A model generated the notes under the pieces. It was not told the origin of the DNA. It worked only from the letters and a program-made list of their open reading frames with translations, and did no database searches. 9,131 nt of DNA from Bacteroidota bacterium (GTDB taxonomy: Bacteria > Bacteroidota > Bacteroidia > Bacteroidales > Prolixibacteraceae). The position numbers and the translations under genes are program-made. The DNA lies in the NCBI GenBank assembly GCA_023488865.1, contig JAMDDG010000026.1, forward strand, positions 1 to 9,131. Direction: 5' to 3'. Positions 1-6,566 of the stretch are shown here, one piece after another (the first letter of the stretch is position 1; the number at the start of each line of letters is the position of its first letter).

Positions 1-44
1 TGGAACGCGTGCTTGAAATTCTGAAGCAAAAAACGGAACGATAA
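1..44 (+). CDS. 3' end of a small DUF5908-like eCIS protein (partial)
   Basis: Thirteen codons in frame with base 3 (ERVLEILKQKTER) end at a TAA at 42-44, two bases before the next start codon. The other two forward frames hit stops within the first 25 bases, so this is the only frame that reaches the next gene. From memory, the short DUF5908 proteins of Bacteroidota eCIS clusters end in a similar pattern (V-E/L-VLEIL-K-ER) and usually sit just before the LysM protein, which fits the position here. Only 13 residues are visible, so the family name is inference. Its role in the particle is not known to me. The gene start lies outside the window. Confidence 0.6.
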   Translation, partial: ERVLEILKQKTER

Positions 45-46
45 CC

Positions 47-715
47 ATGGACAACAGAGGCACCCTTGAAAAGTTAAAAATCCAGGCATTTGACAAACCG
101 GATTATTCAGGAGCACACATCGGCGAATTTGTGTCTTTTGTGAACCCGAATGAGATCTTGTTGGCCTACGAAATGGAGTATGATAGTGCACAGGGGTCAG
201 GGACTACCAACAGCAGGATGAATTTCAAAAAGGTAAAGCCGGGCGATCTCTCCCTCACTTTTTTCATCGATGGAACCGGTGCCGGTGGAAGTGTAGTGGA
301 TGTTCAGCAGAAAATTGAGCAGTTCCAGAAAGTCACCGGATACAATGGCGACATCCACCGGCCCAACTACCTTAAAGTGGTTTGGGGGACCCTGCAGGTG
401 AAACGGTGCATTTTAAAAAGTGCATCCATTACCTACAAAATGTTCAAACCTGATGGGATTCCGTTGCGGGCCATCATCACTGCCACCTTTACGGATAACT
501 CCGACGACCAATCGCGGGTAGCCATCGCTCAGGACCATTCTCCTGACCTGACCCATATTCGAATGGTCAAAGCGGGTAGTACCCTGCCGGGAATGTGTTA
601 CGAGATATATGGCGATCCCGGTTATTACCTGGACGTTGCCCGTGCCAACAGGATCGATGATTTCCGTCGGCTAAAGACGGGCAGTAAAATATTCTTTCCA
701 CCCCTCGAAAAATAA
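47..715 (+). CDS. eCIS tube-domain/LysM protein, Afp7-like spike-tube adaptor
   Basis: A 222-residue protein with two parts. Residues 1-165 resemble the contractile injection system tube-protein N-terminal domain: an opening strand (LEKLKIQAF), the F-V-NP-E segment at 31-36, a glycine-rich D-GTGAGGSV stretch at 75-83, and the YLKVVWG strand at 108-114. Residues 171-222 look like a LysM domain: VKAGSTLPGMCYEIYGDP, then DVARANRIDDFRRLKTGSKIFFPP. In characterised eCIS, proteins of this type sit between the inner tube and the spike hub and match the sixfold tube to the trimeric spike. In this setting LysM is structural rather than wall-binding. The ATG at 47 follows the previous stop by two bases, and the spike gene follows after three bases, so they are probably co-transcribed. 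No good Shine-Dalgarno is visible. Length and architecture look normal for the family. Confidence 0.88.
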   Translation: MDNRGTLEKLKIQAFDKPDYSGAHIGEFVSFVNPNEILLAYEMEYDSAQGSGTTNSRMNFKKVKPGDLSLTFFIDGTGAGGSVVDVQQKIEQFQKVTGYNGDIHRPNYLKVVWGTLQVKRCILKSASITYKMFKPDGIPLRAIITATFTDNSDDQSRVAIAQDHSPDLTHIRMVKAGSTLPGMCYEIYGDPGYYLDVARANRIDDFRRLKTGSKIFFPPLEK

Positions 716-718
716 ATT

Positions 719-2458
719 ATGCCTGAAGGGAGAACATTGCCAATTCCTGCCGAACACCGCGAATTCACCGTTAAAGTGGATGGACAGGCAGTGGAACGGA
801 TCCATCAGCTGCTTTCGGTCACAATTACCAAAGTAGCCGATAAGATCTCCGTTGCCCGGTTGGTCTACCTGGATGGCAGTGCTTCAAATGGTTTCTTTCC
901 GGCAAGTAATTCGGAGTTGTTTATTCCTGGTAAGGAGATTGAAATATTGGCTGGAACGACCAACGATCCGGTCTCTCTTTTCAAGGGCATCGTGACAGGT
1001 CAAAGTATCAAAGTGCGCGACAATGCCGCCCCTCAACTGATCGTCGAATGCAAACACAAGGTGATCGGGCTTACAATCGGCCGAAAAAATGCTTACTTCT
1101 TCGACCAGACCGACAGCGACATTCTGACCACTATTCTGGGCAATGCCCCGGTGACCGCAGACGTTGAAAGCACTACCGTGACACACAAACAGATGGTGCA
1201 GTACTACTCGACCGACTGGGATTTTCTGCTTACCCGCGCACAAGCCAATGGAAAAATGGTTTTCACGGAAGGGGATACTGTCTCCATCAAAAAGCCCTCA
1301 TTGAGTGGAAGAAGCGTGTGTACCCTCCAGTTCGGGGCGACCCTGCTTGAGATGGATGCCGAGATTGATTCCCGTTTGCAGTACAGCGCCGTCAAAGGGG
1401 TCGCCTGGGATCCGGCCCAACAGGCTTTGGTCGAAAAGGAGGGGGCCGACCCGGGCAACCTCGCCCCGGGCAATCTGGTGAGCAGCGACCTTGCATCGGT
1501 TGCCGGTCCCGACCATTTTCACCTGCAGCAATCCTCACTTTCAGAAGATGAAGCGCAATCGTGGGCCGATGCCAAATGGCTGAAATCAAAGCTGGGCCAG
1601 GTGAGTGGCCGAATGAAATGTGAAGGATTTTCAAACATCAAGCCAGGAGACCTGGTCACCATCGCCGGCATTGGCGACCGCTTTAACGGGGATGTGTTTG
1701 TAACGGGTGTGCGACAAAGTTTAGATTTAGTGGAAGGATGGAAGACCCATATTCAGTTTGGAAGTTCGTGCGATTGGCTCGCGGAACAGAATGAAGTTTC
1801 AACTCCCAAAGCCGGTGCCCTGTTGCCGGGTGTCAGCGGATTACAGATCGGGGTGGTAGTCAGCAACGAAGATCCGGACAGTGAACACCGCGTAAGGGTC
1901 AAAATGCCGCTGGTCGATAATGCGGAAGATGGAACCTGGGCAAGGGTAGCCTCCCTGGATGCCGGTGACCAACGGGGTTTCTTTTTCCGGCCGGAAGTGG
2001 GAGACGAGGTGGTGCTCGGCTTCCTGGATGACGATCCCCGGCAGGCAGTGATTTTGGGTATGCTTCATTCCAGCGCCAAGGCAGCTCCCCTGACGGGCTC
2101 TGACGACAACCACGAAAAGATGTACCAAAGCCGTTCGGGCATGAAGCTCTACTTCAACGACGATAAGAAAATCATCCTGCTTGAAACACCTGCAGGCAAA
2201 AAAGTGACCCTCGACGAGGATGCAGGCGAACTCAAGATGGTAGATGAGAACGAAAATAAAATTGTGCTGAGCAGTGATGGGATCCTTATCCAGAGCAATG
2301 GAAAGATCGAAATCAAAGCACAGCAGGATATCAAAATGGAAGGGCTCAATGTTGAGTCAAAAGCACAGGCTTCGTTTAAAGCAGAGGGATCTGCCAGCGC
2401 CGAAGTAAAAGCATCCGGTACGCTGACGCTAAAAGGCGCCATGGTGCAGATCAATTAA
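719..2458 (+). CDS. vgrG: VgrG-like spike/hub protein (Afp8-like)
   Basis: A 579-residue fused hub and needle. Residues 1-355 match the gp27-like hub part of VgrG/phage gpD proteins, including a GKEIEILAG strand at 71-79 and the MVQYYSTDWDFLLTRAQANG segment at 159-178, the usual hub motif (Q-STDWDFL-RA-ANG). Residues 373-455 are the gp5-type OB fold: IGVVVSNEDPDSEHRVRVKMP, then WARVAS, then RPEVGDEVVLGFLDDDPRQAVILG. Residues 475-579 are rich in alternating beta-strand residues (K-TLDEDAGELKMVDENENKI, then repeated I/V-K-x segments), as expected for the triple-stranded beta-helix needle. The protein should trimerise at the centre of the baseplate and carry the PAAR tip. The sequence ends soon after the helix, with no enzyme or toxin extension, so it looks structural only. 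The start codon lies three bases after the LysM gene stop, and PAAR follows after ten bases. Confidence 0.93.
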   Translation: MPEGRTLPIPAEHREFTVKVDGQAVERIHQLLSVTITKVADKISVARLVYLDGSASNGFFPASNSELFIPGKEIEILAGTTNDPVSLFKGIVTGQSIKVRDNAAPQLIVECKHKVIGLTIGRKNAYFFDQTDSDILTTILGNAPVTADVESTTVTHKQMVQYYSTDWDFLLTRAQANGKMVFTEGDTVSIKKPSLSGRSVCTLQFGATLLEMDAEIDSRLQYSAVKGVAWDPAQQALVEKEGADPGNLAPGNLVSSDLASVAGPDHFHLQQSSLSEDEAQSWADAKWLKSKLGQVSGRMKCEGFSNIKPGDLVTIAGIGDRFNGDVFVTGVRQSLDLVEGWKTHIQFGSSCDWLAEQNEVSTPKAGALLPGVSGLQIGVVVSNEDPDSEHRVRVKMPLVDNAEDGTWARVASLDAGDQRGFFFRPEVGDEVVLGFLDDDPRQAVILGMLHSSAKAAPLTGSDDNHEKMYQSRSGMKLYFNDDKKIILLETPAGKKVTLDEDAGELKMVDENENKIVLSSDGILIQSNGKIEIKAQQDIKMEGLNVESKAQASFKAEGSASAEVKASGTLTLKGAMVQIN

Positions 2459-2468
2459 ACTTAAAGTT

Positions 2469-2759
2469 ATGCCCTTAGCCGCCCGAATAACGGATATGCA
2501 TGTTTGTCCGATGGTCAACGGAACAGTGCCCCATGTGGGAGGTCCTATTCTTCCTCCCGGTGCGCCAACCGTACTGATCGGCGGACTACCGGCTGCAACC
2601 GTGGGTGACATGTGTACCTGTACCGGTCCGCCCGATTCGATCGCCATGGGATCAACTACCGTGATGATCGGAGGCAAACCGGCCGCAAGGATGGGCGATT
2701 CTACCGCACATGGCGGATCCATCGTGCTGGGTTGCCCTACCGTGATAATTGGGGGATAG
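2469..2759 (+). CDS. PAAR-domain spike tip protein (Afp10-like)
   Basis: A 96-residue protein made almost wholly of one PAAR domain. Three similar units are visible: PTVLIGGLPAATVGD at 33-47, TTVMIGGKPAARMGD at 63-77, and PTVIIGG at 90-96. PAAR proteins fold into a cone that caps the VgrG trimer and usually bind zinc near the point through His and Cys residues. Candidate ligands here are H11, C13, H22, C49, C51 and H81, but which ones bind cannot be settled from sequence alone. The chain stops right after the last GG, so it carries no C-terminal toxin and is likely just the piercing tip. It closes the first gene group: 234 bases without a gene follow. In the Serratia afp cluster the tip gene comes after the gp25-like gene, whereas here it comes before. 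Confidence 0.93.
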   Translation: MPLAARITDMHVCPMVNGTVPHVGGPILPPGAPTVLIGGLPAATVGDMCTCTGPPDSIAMGSTTVMIGGKPAARMGDSTAHGGSIVLGCPTVIIGG

Positions 2760-2773
2760 GTTATTAATTAAAA

Positions 2774-2783
2774 ATTGACAATT
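2774..2783 (+). repeat. attgacaatt motif, copy 1
   Basis: A ten-base motif 14 bases after the PAAR stop, preceded by aatta. The same ten bases recur at 2941-2950, also preceded by aatta. The two copies bracket the large inverted repeat. With 10 bases in AT-rich DNA, chance is possible. Confidence 0.5.
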
Positions 2784-2818
2784 CAATGCCGTATTAGCTA
2801 AGGATATTGATTAAACCC

Positions 2819-2916
2819 CCCTTTGGATACTTTGTGAGAACCTTTGAGTCCTTTGTGGTTAAATTCAAATACTTAACCACAAAGGTCACAACGGATAGCA
2901 CAACGGATACACAAAG
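2819..2916. repeat. Imperfect inverted repeat with 13-bp perfect core stem
   Basis: The left arm (2819-2862) and right arm (2873-2916) are each 44 bases. By hand they pair without gaps at 32 of 44 positions. The inner 13 base pairs, cctttgtggttaa (2850-2862) against ttaaccacaaagg (2873-2885), are perfect and enclose a 10-base loop. The left arm contains ctttg four times about 9-12 bases apart. The right arm contains cacaacggata twice in a 12-base period (2887-2897 and 2899-2909). Sequences of this ctttgtgg/ccacaaag type are, from memory, scattered in intergenic regions of many Bacteroidota genomes. It could form an RNA hairpin that slows or ends transcription after the PAAR gene, or be a decayed mobile repeat. 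No T-run follows, so it is not a standard terminator. Confidence 0.75.
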
Positions 2917-2940
2917 AATTTCGTTAACTAAACGGAATTA

Positions 2941-2950
2941 ATTGACAATT
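2941..2950 (+). repeat. attgacaatt motif, copy 2
   Basis: Second copy of the ten-base motif found at 2774-2783. It overlaps the -35 element of the candidate promoter before the gp25-like gene, so its repetition may reflect either a dispersed repeat or a shared regulatory element. Confidence 0.5.
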
Positions 2951-2970
2951 GGCTATGAAATTGATATAAT
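2942..2970 (+). promoter_or_regulatory. Candidate sigma70-type promoter for the baseplate gene group
   Basis: TTGACA at 2942-2947 and TATAAT at 2965-2970 are separated by exactly 17 bases, a perfect match to the classical sigma70 consensus and spacing. A transcript would be expected to start near 2977, giving a leader of about 17 bases before the GTG at 2994. It lies in the only long gap of the cluster, upstream of the gp25-like gene, which is where an internal promoter would be useful. Caution: Bacteroidota primary sigma factors favour a different pattern (a TTG element and TAnnTTTG), so if the host is in that phylum this box may not be used as written. Confidence 0.5.
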
Positions 2971-2993
2971 TAAGACTTATTAACAGCAACAAA

Positions 2994-3449
2994 GTGGAAG
3001 AACTCAAACAAGATAATTCATATACTTCATTTTTGGGAACAGGCTGGAGTTTTCCTCCGGAATTTGTGCCTGAAACCGGTGAAGTGAAGTTGACAGACGA
3101 TGAGGAAGACATCCGGGCCAGCCTTGAGATTTTGTTGGGTACAGCTGCCGGCGAACGTTTCATGAACCCGAAATATGGACTTGAACTGCACGGGATGTTG
3201 TTCGAACCGATGGGCACAACGGCCAAAACTTTGCTGAAAGACCGCATAAAATATGCCATCCTGATCTACGAACCCCGGATCAACCTGCTATCCCTGGAAC
3301 TGGATCCCTCCGCTGAGCTGGAAGGTAAAATCAGTATCATCCTTGAATATGTGATTCGGTCAACCAACTCGCGCTACAACTTAGTCTATCCATTTTACAC
3401 GACAGACAGCAACGAACTTCGCAAAACAGTCGATTTTAATAACAGTTAG
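2994..3449 (+). CDS. gp25-like baseplate wedge protein (Afp9-like)
   Basis: A 151-residue protein of the gp25/gpW-like family (often mislabelled lysozyme), the wedge protein that links the baseplate to the first sheath ring. The family hallmarks are present: SFLGTGWSFPPEF at 12-24, EEDIRASLEILLGTAAGERFMNPKYGLEL at 37-65 in pattern (DI..SL.ILL.T..GER.M.P..G), and YEPRINL at 92-98. The start is GTG at 2994. In-frame codons upstream run into a TAA at 2967-2969 without an ATG, and the distance from start to the FLGTGWSFPP motif suits the family. No Shine-Dalgarno is seen, only the A-rich stretch agcaacaaag. The next gene starts 11 bases after the stop. It opens the second gene group, after the only long gap in the cluster. 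Confidence 0.92.
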   Translation: MEELKQDNSYTSFLGTGWSFPPEFVPETGEVKLTDDEEDIRASLEILLGTAAGERFMNPKYGLELHGMLFEPMGTTAKTLLKDRIKYAILIYEPRINLLSLELDPSAELEGKISIILEYVIRSTNSRYNLVYPFYTTDSNELRKTVDFNNS

Positions 3450-3460
3450 CACTTCCGGAA

Positions 3461-6400
3461 ATGGTCACGCAAGATATCATACAAAATCTCATCTTTCAGC
3501 CCGGACAATCGCAGGACAAGCGAATGGCAGAAGAATTGGGGATTCATTTTGCCAACATTGATGAGCGTACGGACGAGGAACTGCTGCTTTTAACCCGCAA
3601 ATTTGCTGAGTTTGTCAAATTTTATTCAAATGATGATGTAACTTCAGAAGGTGATTGGAGCGGATTTTTTCCTTCGGACCCGGATGAGATCCGTCAACTG
3701 CTGAACAACAAAAGCGGTGAGGTATCGCCGCATCTGGCGCTCTTTCTTAGTTTTATCAAGCTATATCAGGCCGGGCCACAGGAAAGCATCAACCGCTTTA
3801 CCGGCCGGCACCTCGATTTCTATTTTACCGAGGTTTTACGCCTGACCAAAAGACCAGCCATTCCCGATAAAGCCCATGTAGTTTTGGAGCTGAAAAAGAA
3901 CGCACTCCCGGTTAGCATCAGATCCAATGATCTGTTTTCGGCAGGGAAAGATGATACCAAAGTAGAATTGATCTACCGGCCTACCGGTGAAACGGTGATC
4001 AATTCAGCAAAAGTCGACTCTCTTCGTTCCATTTTTTATGACAAGTCCGGGCACGGGACCATCCGCTATGCCCCAATCGCCAACTCATCCGACGGGATGG
4101 GCGGCAAACTGACCGGTGACGAGCCCAAATGGCCGGCATTCGGAAGTGTAATGAACACACCGGTAGAGTTGGGTTTCGCGATAGCTTCCCCGGTTCTCCG
4201 GATGATGGAGGGAACCCGTAAAGTAAACCTCACCTTAACACTCGACAACTTCAACAGTGCGGTAATCAATGATACAACTCTCAAAGGTGCCTTTGAAATT
4301 TATATTTCCGGAGAGAAAAACTGGTTGGGGCCCTATGAAGTTGCACCCACCTTGAACAAAGAAAATATACTGGGTATCAATTTTACGGTTCCCTCTTCCG
4401 AAAAAGGGATTGTTGATTACGACGTTTCTATTCATGGTTATCATTATGCCACACAATCTCCTGTTATTCAAATACTTTTAAAAACCGGAAAACAAGGGAT
4501 ATCATTAGGTTACAGTGATTTTGAGGGGGTAAAGATCAAAAAAGCCAAAGTAGAGGTAGCGGTATCCGGGATAACCTCGTTGTCGCTCGAAGGGGACCAG
4601 GGAACGCTGAATCCCAAAAAGCCTTTTGCACCGTTTGGACAGCAACCCACCAAAGGTTCAGCTTTCTTAGTCGGGTATAACGAAGCGCTGGCCAAAAAAA
4701 TATCAGAAATAACGATCAGTGTCGTCTGGAAGAACCCTCCGAAGGATTTCAAAAGTTATTACAGCGCTTACGGCGAAAAGGTTAACAACGAATATTTTAC
4801 CACTGAAGTAGCTTTCTCTTACGATGGAAACCGGCAATTTACCCGGAGTGGGGTGCATTTGTTTGAAACCGCGGATGCCAGGGATCCGCACGATTTTGTA
4901 TTTACGACAGGAGCAACACATTCTGCCGGGATCAATCCTGCAAGTCGCAAAGTGGCCGGACTGAAGCAGGCAGAAACCAGATGGTCCAAAAATTATCTAC
5001 GGGAATTAGCCATTTTCAGTCCGGTTCAATTCAACAAACCGGCTGTGGCAGAAACGGAGAAAGGGTTTGTTTGTTTTACCCTCAACAGTAGTTTTTTTCA
5101 TGCTGAATACCCGAAAAAAACGGTTGAAAATATCCTCAGCTTTTCTAAACAGACTGGGACTACTCCTGCATATGTATCACTGAACGAGCCTTATACGCCG
5201 GTTATTCAAAATATTTTCATGGCCTACAAAGCTGTTTCGGACGAAGTAAGTATCAATACCAATTCGCTCGACGATTTCGCCAACGACGAGGTTCAGTTCT
5301 TCCAGATAGCCTATTTTGGTCAGGTACAGGAACACAGTTACCAGCGAAACCTGTTTAATTTTCTGGTCGACAAGACCGTTTCGTTGTTCCCGGAGTACAA
5401 AAATGAAGGGGAACTATTGATTGGGTTCAGTGAACTGAAACCCGGCGACAGCGTCAGCGTGTTGTTTCAGGTTGCCGATGGCAGTGAAGATCCTGACCTG
5501 CCGCAACCCGACATTAACTGGGCCGTTTTGTGCGACAATTACTGGAAACCGATGTCGGAAAGCGAAGTTGTTCTCGATACAACCAACCAACTGCTTCGAA
5601 GCGGAATTATCAAATTTGTGATTTCCCACGATGCCACAACCGTGAATAGCCTGATGCCGGCAGACCGGATCTGGATTAAAGCAGCCATCCAAAAGAAGGT
5701 GAAAGCCGTATGCCAATTGGTTTCGGTAGTTGCCAATGCTTTGGAGGTAAAACTGATAGACCAGGGTAACGATCCCAAACATCTGACCGCTCCGTTGGAG
5801 AAAAATAAGATCGTCAAACTAAAGAACGGGAATGCTTCGATCAAAAGCGTGATGCAGCCATACGCTTCATTCGGCGGAGTGCAGGCTGAGACGGACAATG
5901 ACCGTTTTACCCGCGGTTCCGAACGCCTGCGCCACAAAAACCGGTGCATTACAGCCTGGGATTATGAACGGATTATCCTGCAGGCATTTCCGGATGTTCA
6001 CAAAGTCAAATGCATCCCCCATGCAAAATTGATAACCGGATCGAATAAATATTGCTGGCTGGCGCCGGGGAATGTCGTTTTGGTGGTGGTACCGGATTTG
6101 ACCAACAAAAACGCCGTAGATCCGCTGGAACCCAGGGTGAATAGCAACACCCTCAGCAGAATTACAAAATTGGTCAACGATCGAACAGGTATGCAGATAA
6201 ATGTGAAGGTGAAAAATCCGGCCTACCAGAAATTAAGATTGGAATTCAGTGTAAAATTTAAAGAGGGTTTCGAATTCAACTTTTACAGTGAAAAACTCAA
6301 GGAGCAGATCAAACAGTTCCTTTCTCCCTGGGCCTATTCCACCGGTCGGGATATCACCTTCGGAGGCAAGATCTACAAATCAGTGCTGCTCAACTTTGTG

Positions 6401-6562
6401 GAAGAAGTGGAGTATGTCGACTATCTGGAAGATTTTTACCTCTACAGCATCTCTGAATTTACCGGGCAGTCGAACGACCTGTACGAGGTGCAACCGGAAA
6501 CGCCGGATACCATTCTGGTTTCTGATTCTACACACACCATACACGAAATAAAAAAAGACTAA
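3461..6562 (+). CDS. Baseplate J-like wedge protein (Afp11-like)
   Basis: A 1033-residue protein, far longer than phage P2 gpJ (about 300 residues), as is usual for eCIS wedge proteins. The clearest signature is near the C-terminus: RFTRGSERLRHKNRCITAWDYE at 815-836 in pattern, followed by FPDVHKVKCIPH, the baseplate J/gp47 motif (R.SERLR.KNR..T..DYE). Other blocks I associate with Bacteroidota homologues are a GTLNPKKPFAPFG segment near 380-393, LNEPYTPVIQNIFMAYKA from 574, and GELLIGFSELKPGDSVSVLFQVADGS from about 650. The N-terminal 130 residues look helical and probably make wedge contacts. In the particle this protein should pair with the Afp12-like partner around the hub and transmit the contraction signal. 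The first ATG after the preceding stop is used. The stop is followed by four bases and the next ATG, suggesting coupled translation. No frameshift or in-frame stop is seen. Confidence 0.9.
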   Translation: MVTQDIIQNLIFQPGQSQDKRMAEELGIHFANIDERTDEELLLLTRKFAEFVKFYSNDDVTSEGDWSGFFPSDPDEIRQLLNNKSGEVSPHLALFLSFIKLYQAGPQESINRFTGRHLDFYFTEVLRLTKRPAIPDKAHVVLELKKNALPVSIRSNDLFSAGKDDTKVELIYRPTGETVINSAKVDSLRSIFYDKSGHGTIRYAPIANSSDGMGGKLTGDEPKWPAFGSVMNTPVELGFAIASPVLRMMEGTRKVNLTLTLDNFNSAVINDTTLKGAFEIYISGEKNWLGPYEVAPTLNKENILGINFTVPSSEKGIVDYDVSIHGYHYATQSPVIQILLKTGKQGISLGYSDFEGVKIKKAKVEVAVSGITSLSLEGDQGTLNPKKPFAPFGQQPTKGSAFLVGYNEALAKKISEITISVVWKNPPKDFKSYYSAYGEKVNNEYFTTEVAFSYDGNRQFTRSGVHLFETADARDPHDFVFTTGATHSAGINPASRKVAGLKQAETRWSKNYLRELAIFSPVQFNKPAVAETEKGFVCFTLNSSFFHAEYPKKTVENILSFSKQTGTTPAYVSLNEPYTPVIQNIFMAYKAVSDEVSINTNSLDDFANDEVQFFQIAYFGQVQEHSYQRNLFNFLVDKTVSLFPEYKNEGELLIGFSELKPGDSVSVLFQVADGSEDPDLPQPDINWAVLCDNYWKPMSESEVVLDTTNQLLRSGIIKFVISHDATTVNSLMPADRIWIKAAIQKKVKAVCQLVSVVANALEVKLIDQGNDPKHLTAPLEKNKIVKLKNGNASIKSVMQPYASFGGVQAETDNDRFTRGSERLRHKNRCITAWDYERIILQAFPDVHKVKCIPHAKLITGSNKYCWLAPGNVVLVVVPDLTNKNAVDPLEPRVNSNTLSRITKLVNDRTGMQINVKVKNPAYQKLRLEFSVKFKEGFEFNFYSEKLKEQIKQFLSPWAYSTGRDITFGGKIYKSVLLNFVEEVEYVDYLEDFYLYSISEFTGQSNDLYEVQPETPDTILVSDSTHTIHEIKKD

Positions 6563-6566
6563 GACC

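Larger units (their letters stand above)
2760..2993. other. 234-base AT-rich intergenic gap splitting the eCIS cluster
   Basis: No convincing gene is found on either strand. The region is visibly richer in A and T than the flanking genes. It holds two copies of attgacaatt, a large imperfect inverted repeat and a sigma70-like box, each listed separately. There is no stem followed by a T-run, so I see no classical Rho-independent terminator after the PAAR gene. The gap stands out because the other spacers in the window are 2 to 11 bases. Confidence 0.85.

Noticed and set aside
884..2454. Several minus-strand open frames of 77-119 codons opposite the spike gene
   Set aside because: They lie wholly opposite a strongly recognised VgrG gene, overlap one another, and their translations show no family features.
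2429..2722. Minus-strand frame of 97 codons opposite the PAAR gene
   Set aside because: It mirrors the repetitive PAAR sequence (glycine/proline-rich on both strands), and the + strand product is clearly a PAAR protein.
2850..2885. Rho-independent terminator after the PAAR gene
   Set aside because: The stem is strong, but it is followed by gtcacaacgg rather than a run of T, and the stem is not GC-rich at its base. It is kept as an inverted repeat only.
2819..2916. CRISPR array or tRNA-like element in the gap
   Set aside because: The repeats are only two to four short units without regular spacers, and no cloverleaf with an anticodon and T-loop can be drawn.
2955..2969. Tiny ATG frame MKLI-stop just before the gp25-like gene, as a leader peptide
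   Set aside because: Only four codons, it overlaps the -10 box of the candidate promoter and so would lie upstream of the expected transcript start.
2924..3259. Minus-strand frame of 111 codons entering the intergenic gap
   Set aside because: Most of it is antisense to the gp25-like gene, and it has a low-complexity translation without motifs.
4066..5949. Minus-strand frames of 72-136 codons within the Afp11-like gene
   Set aside because: They are antisense shadows of a continuous 1033-codon gene with recognisable baseplate motifs.
6288..6551. Plus-strand 87-codon frame overlapping the end of the Afp11-like gene
   Set aside because: It is out of frame inside a recognised gene, and its Ser/Arg-rich translation looks like a frame-shifted shadow.
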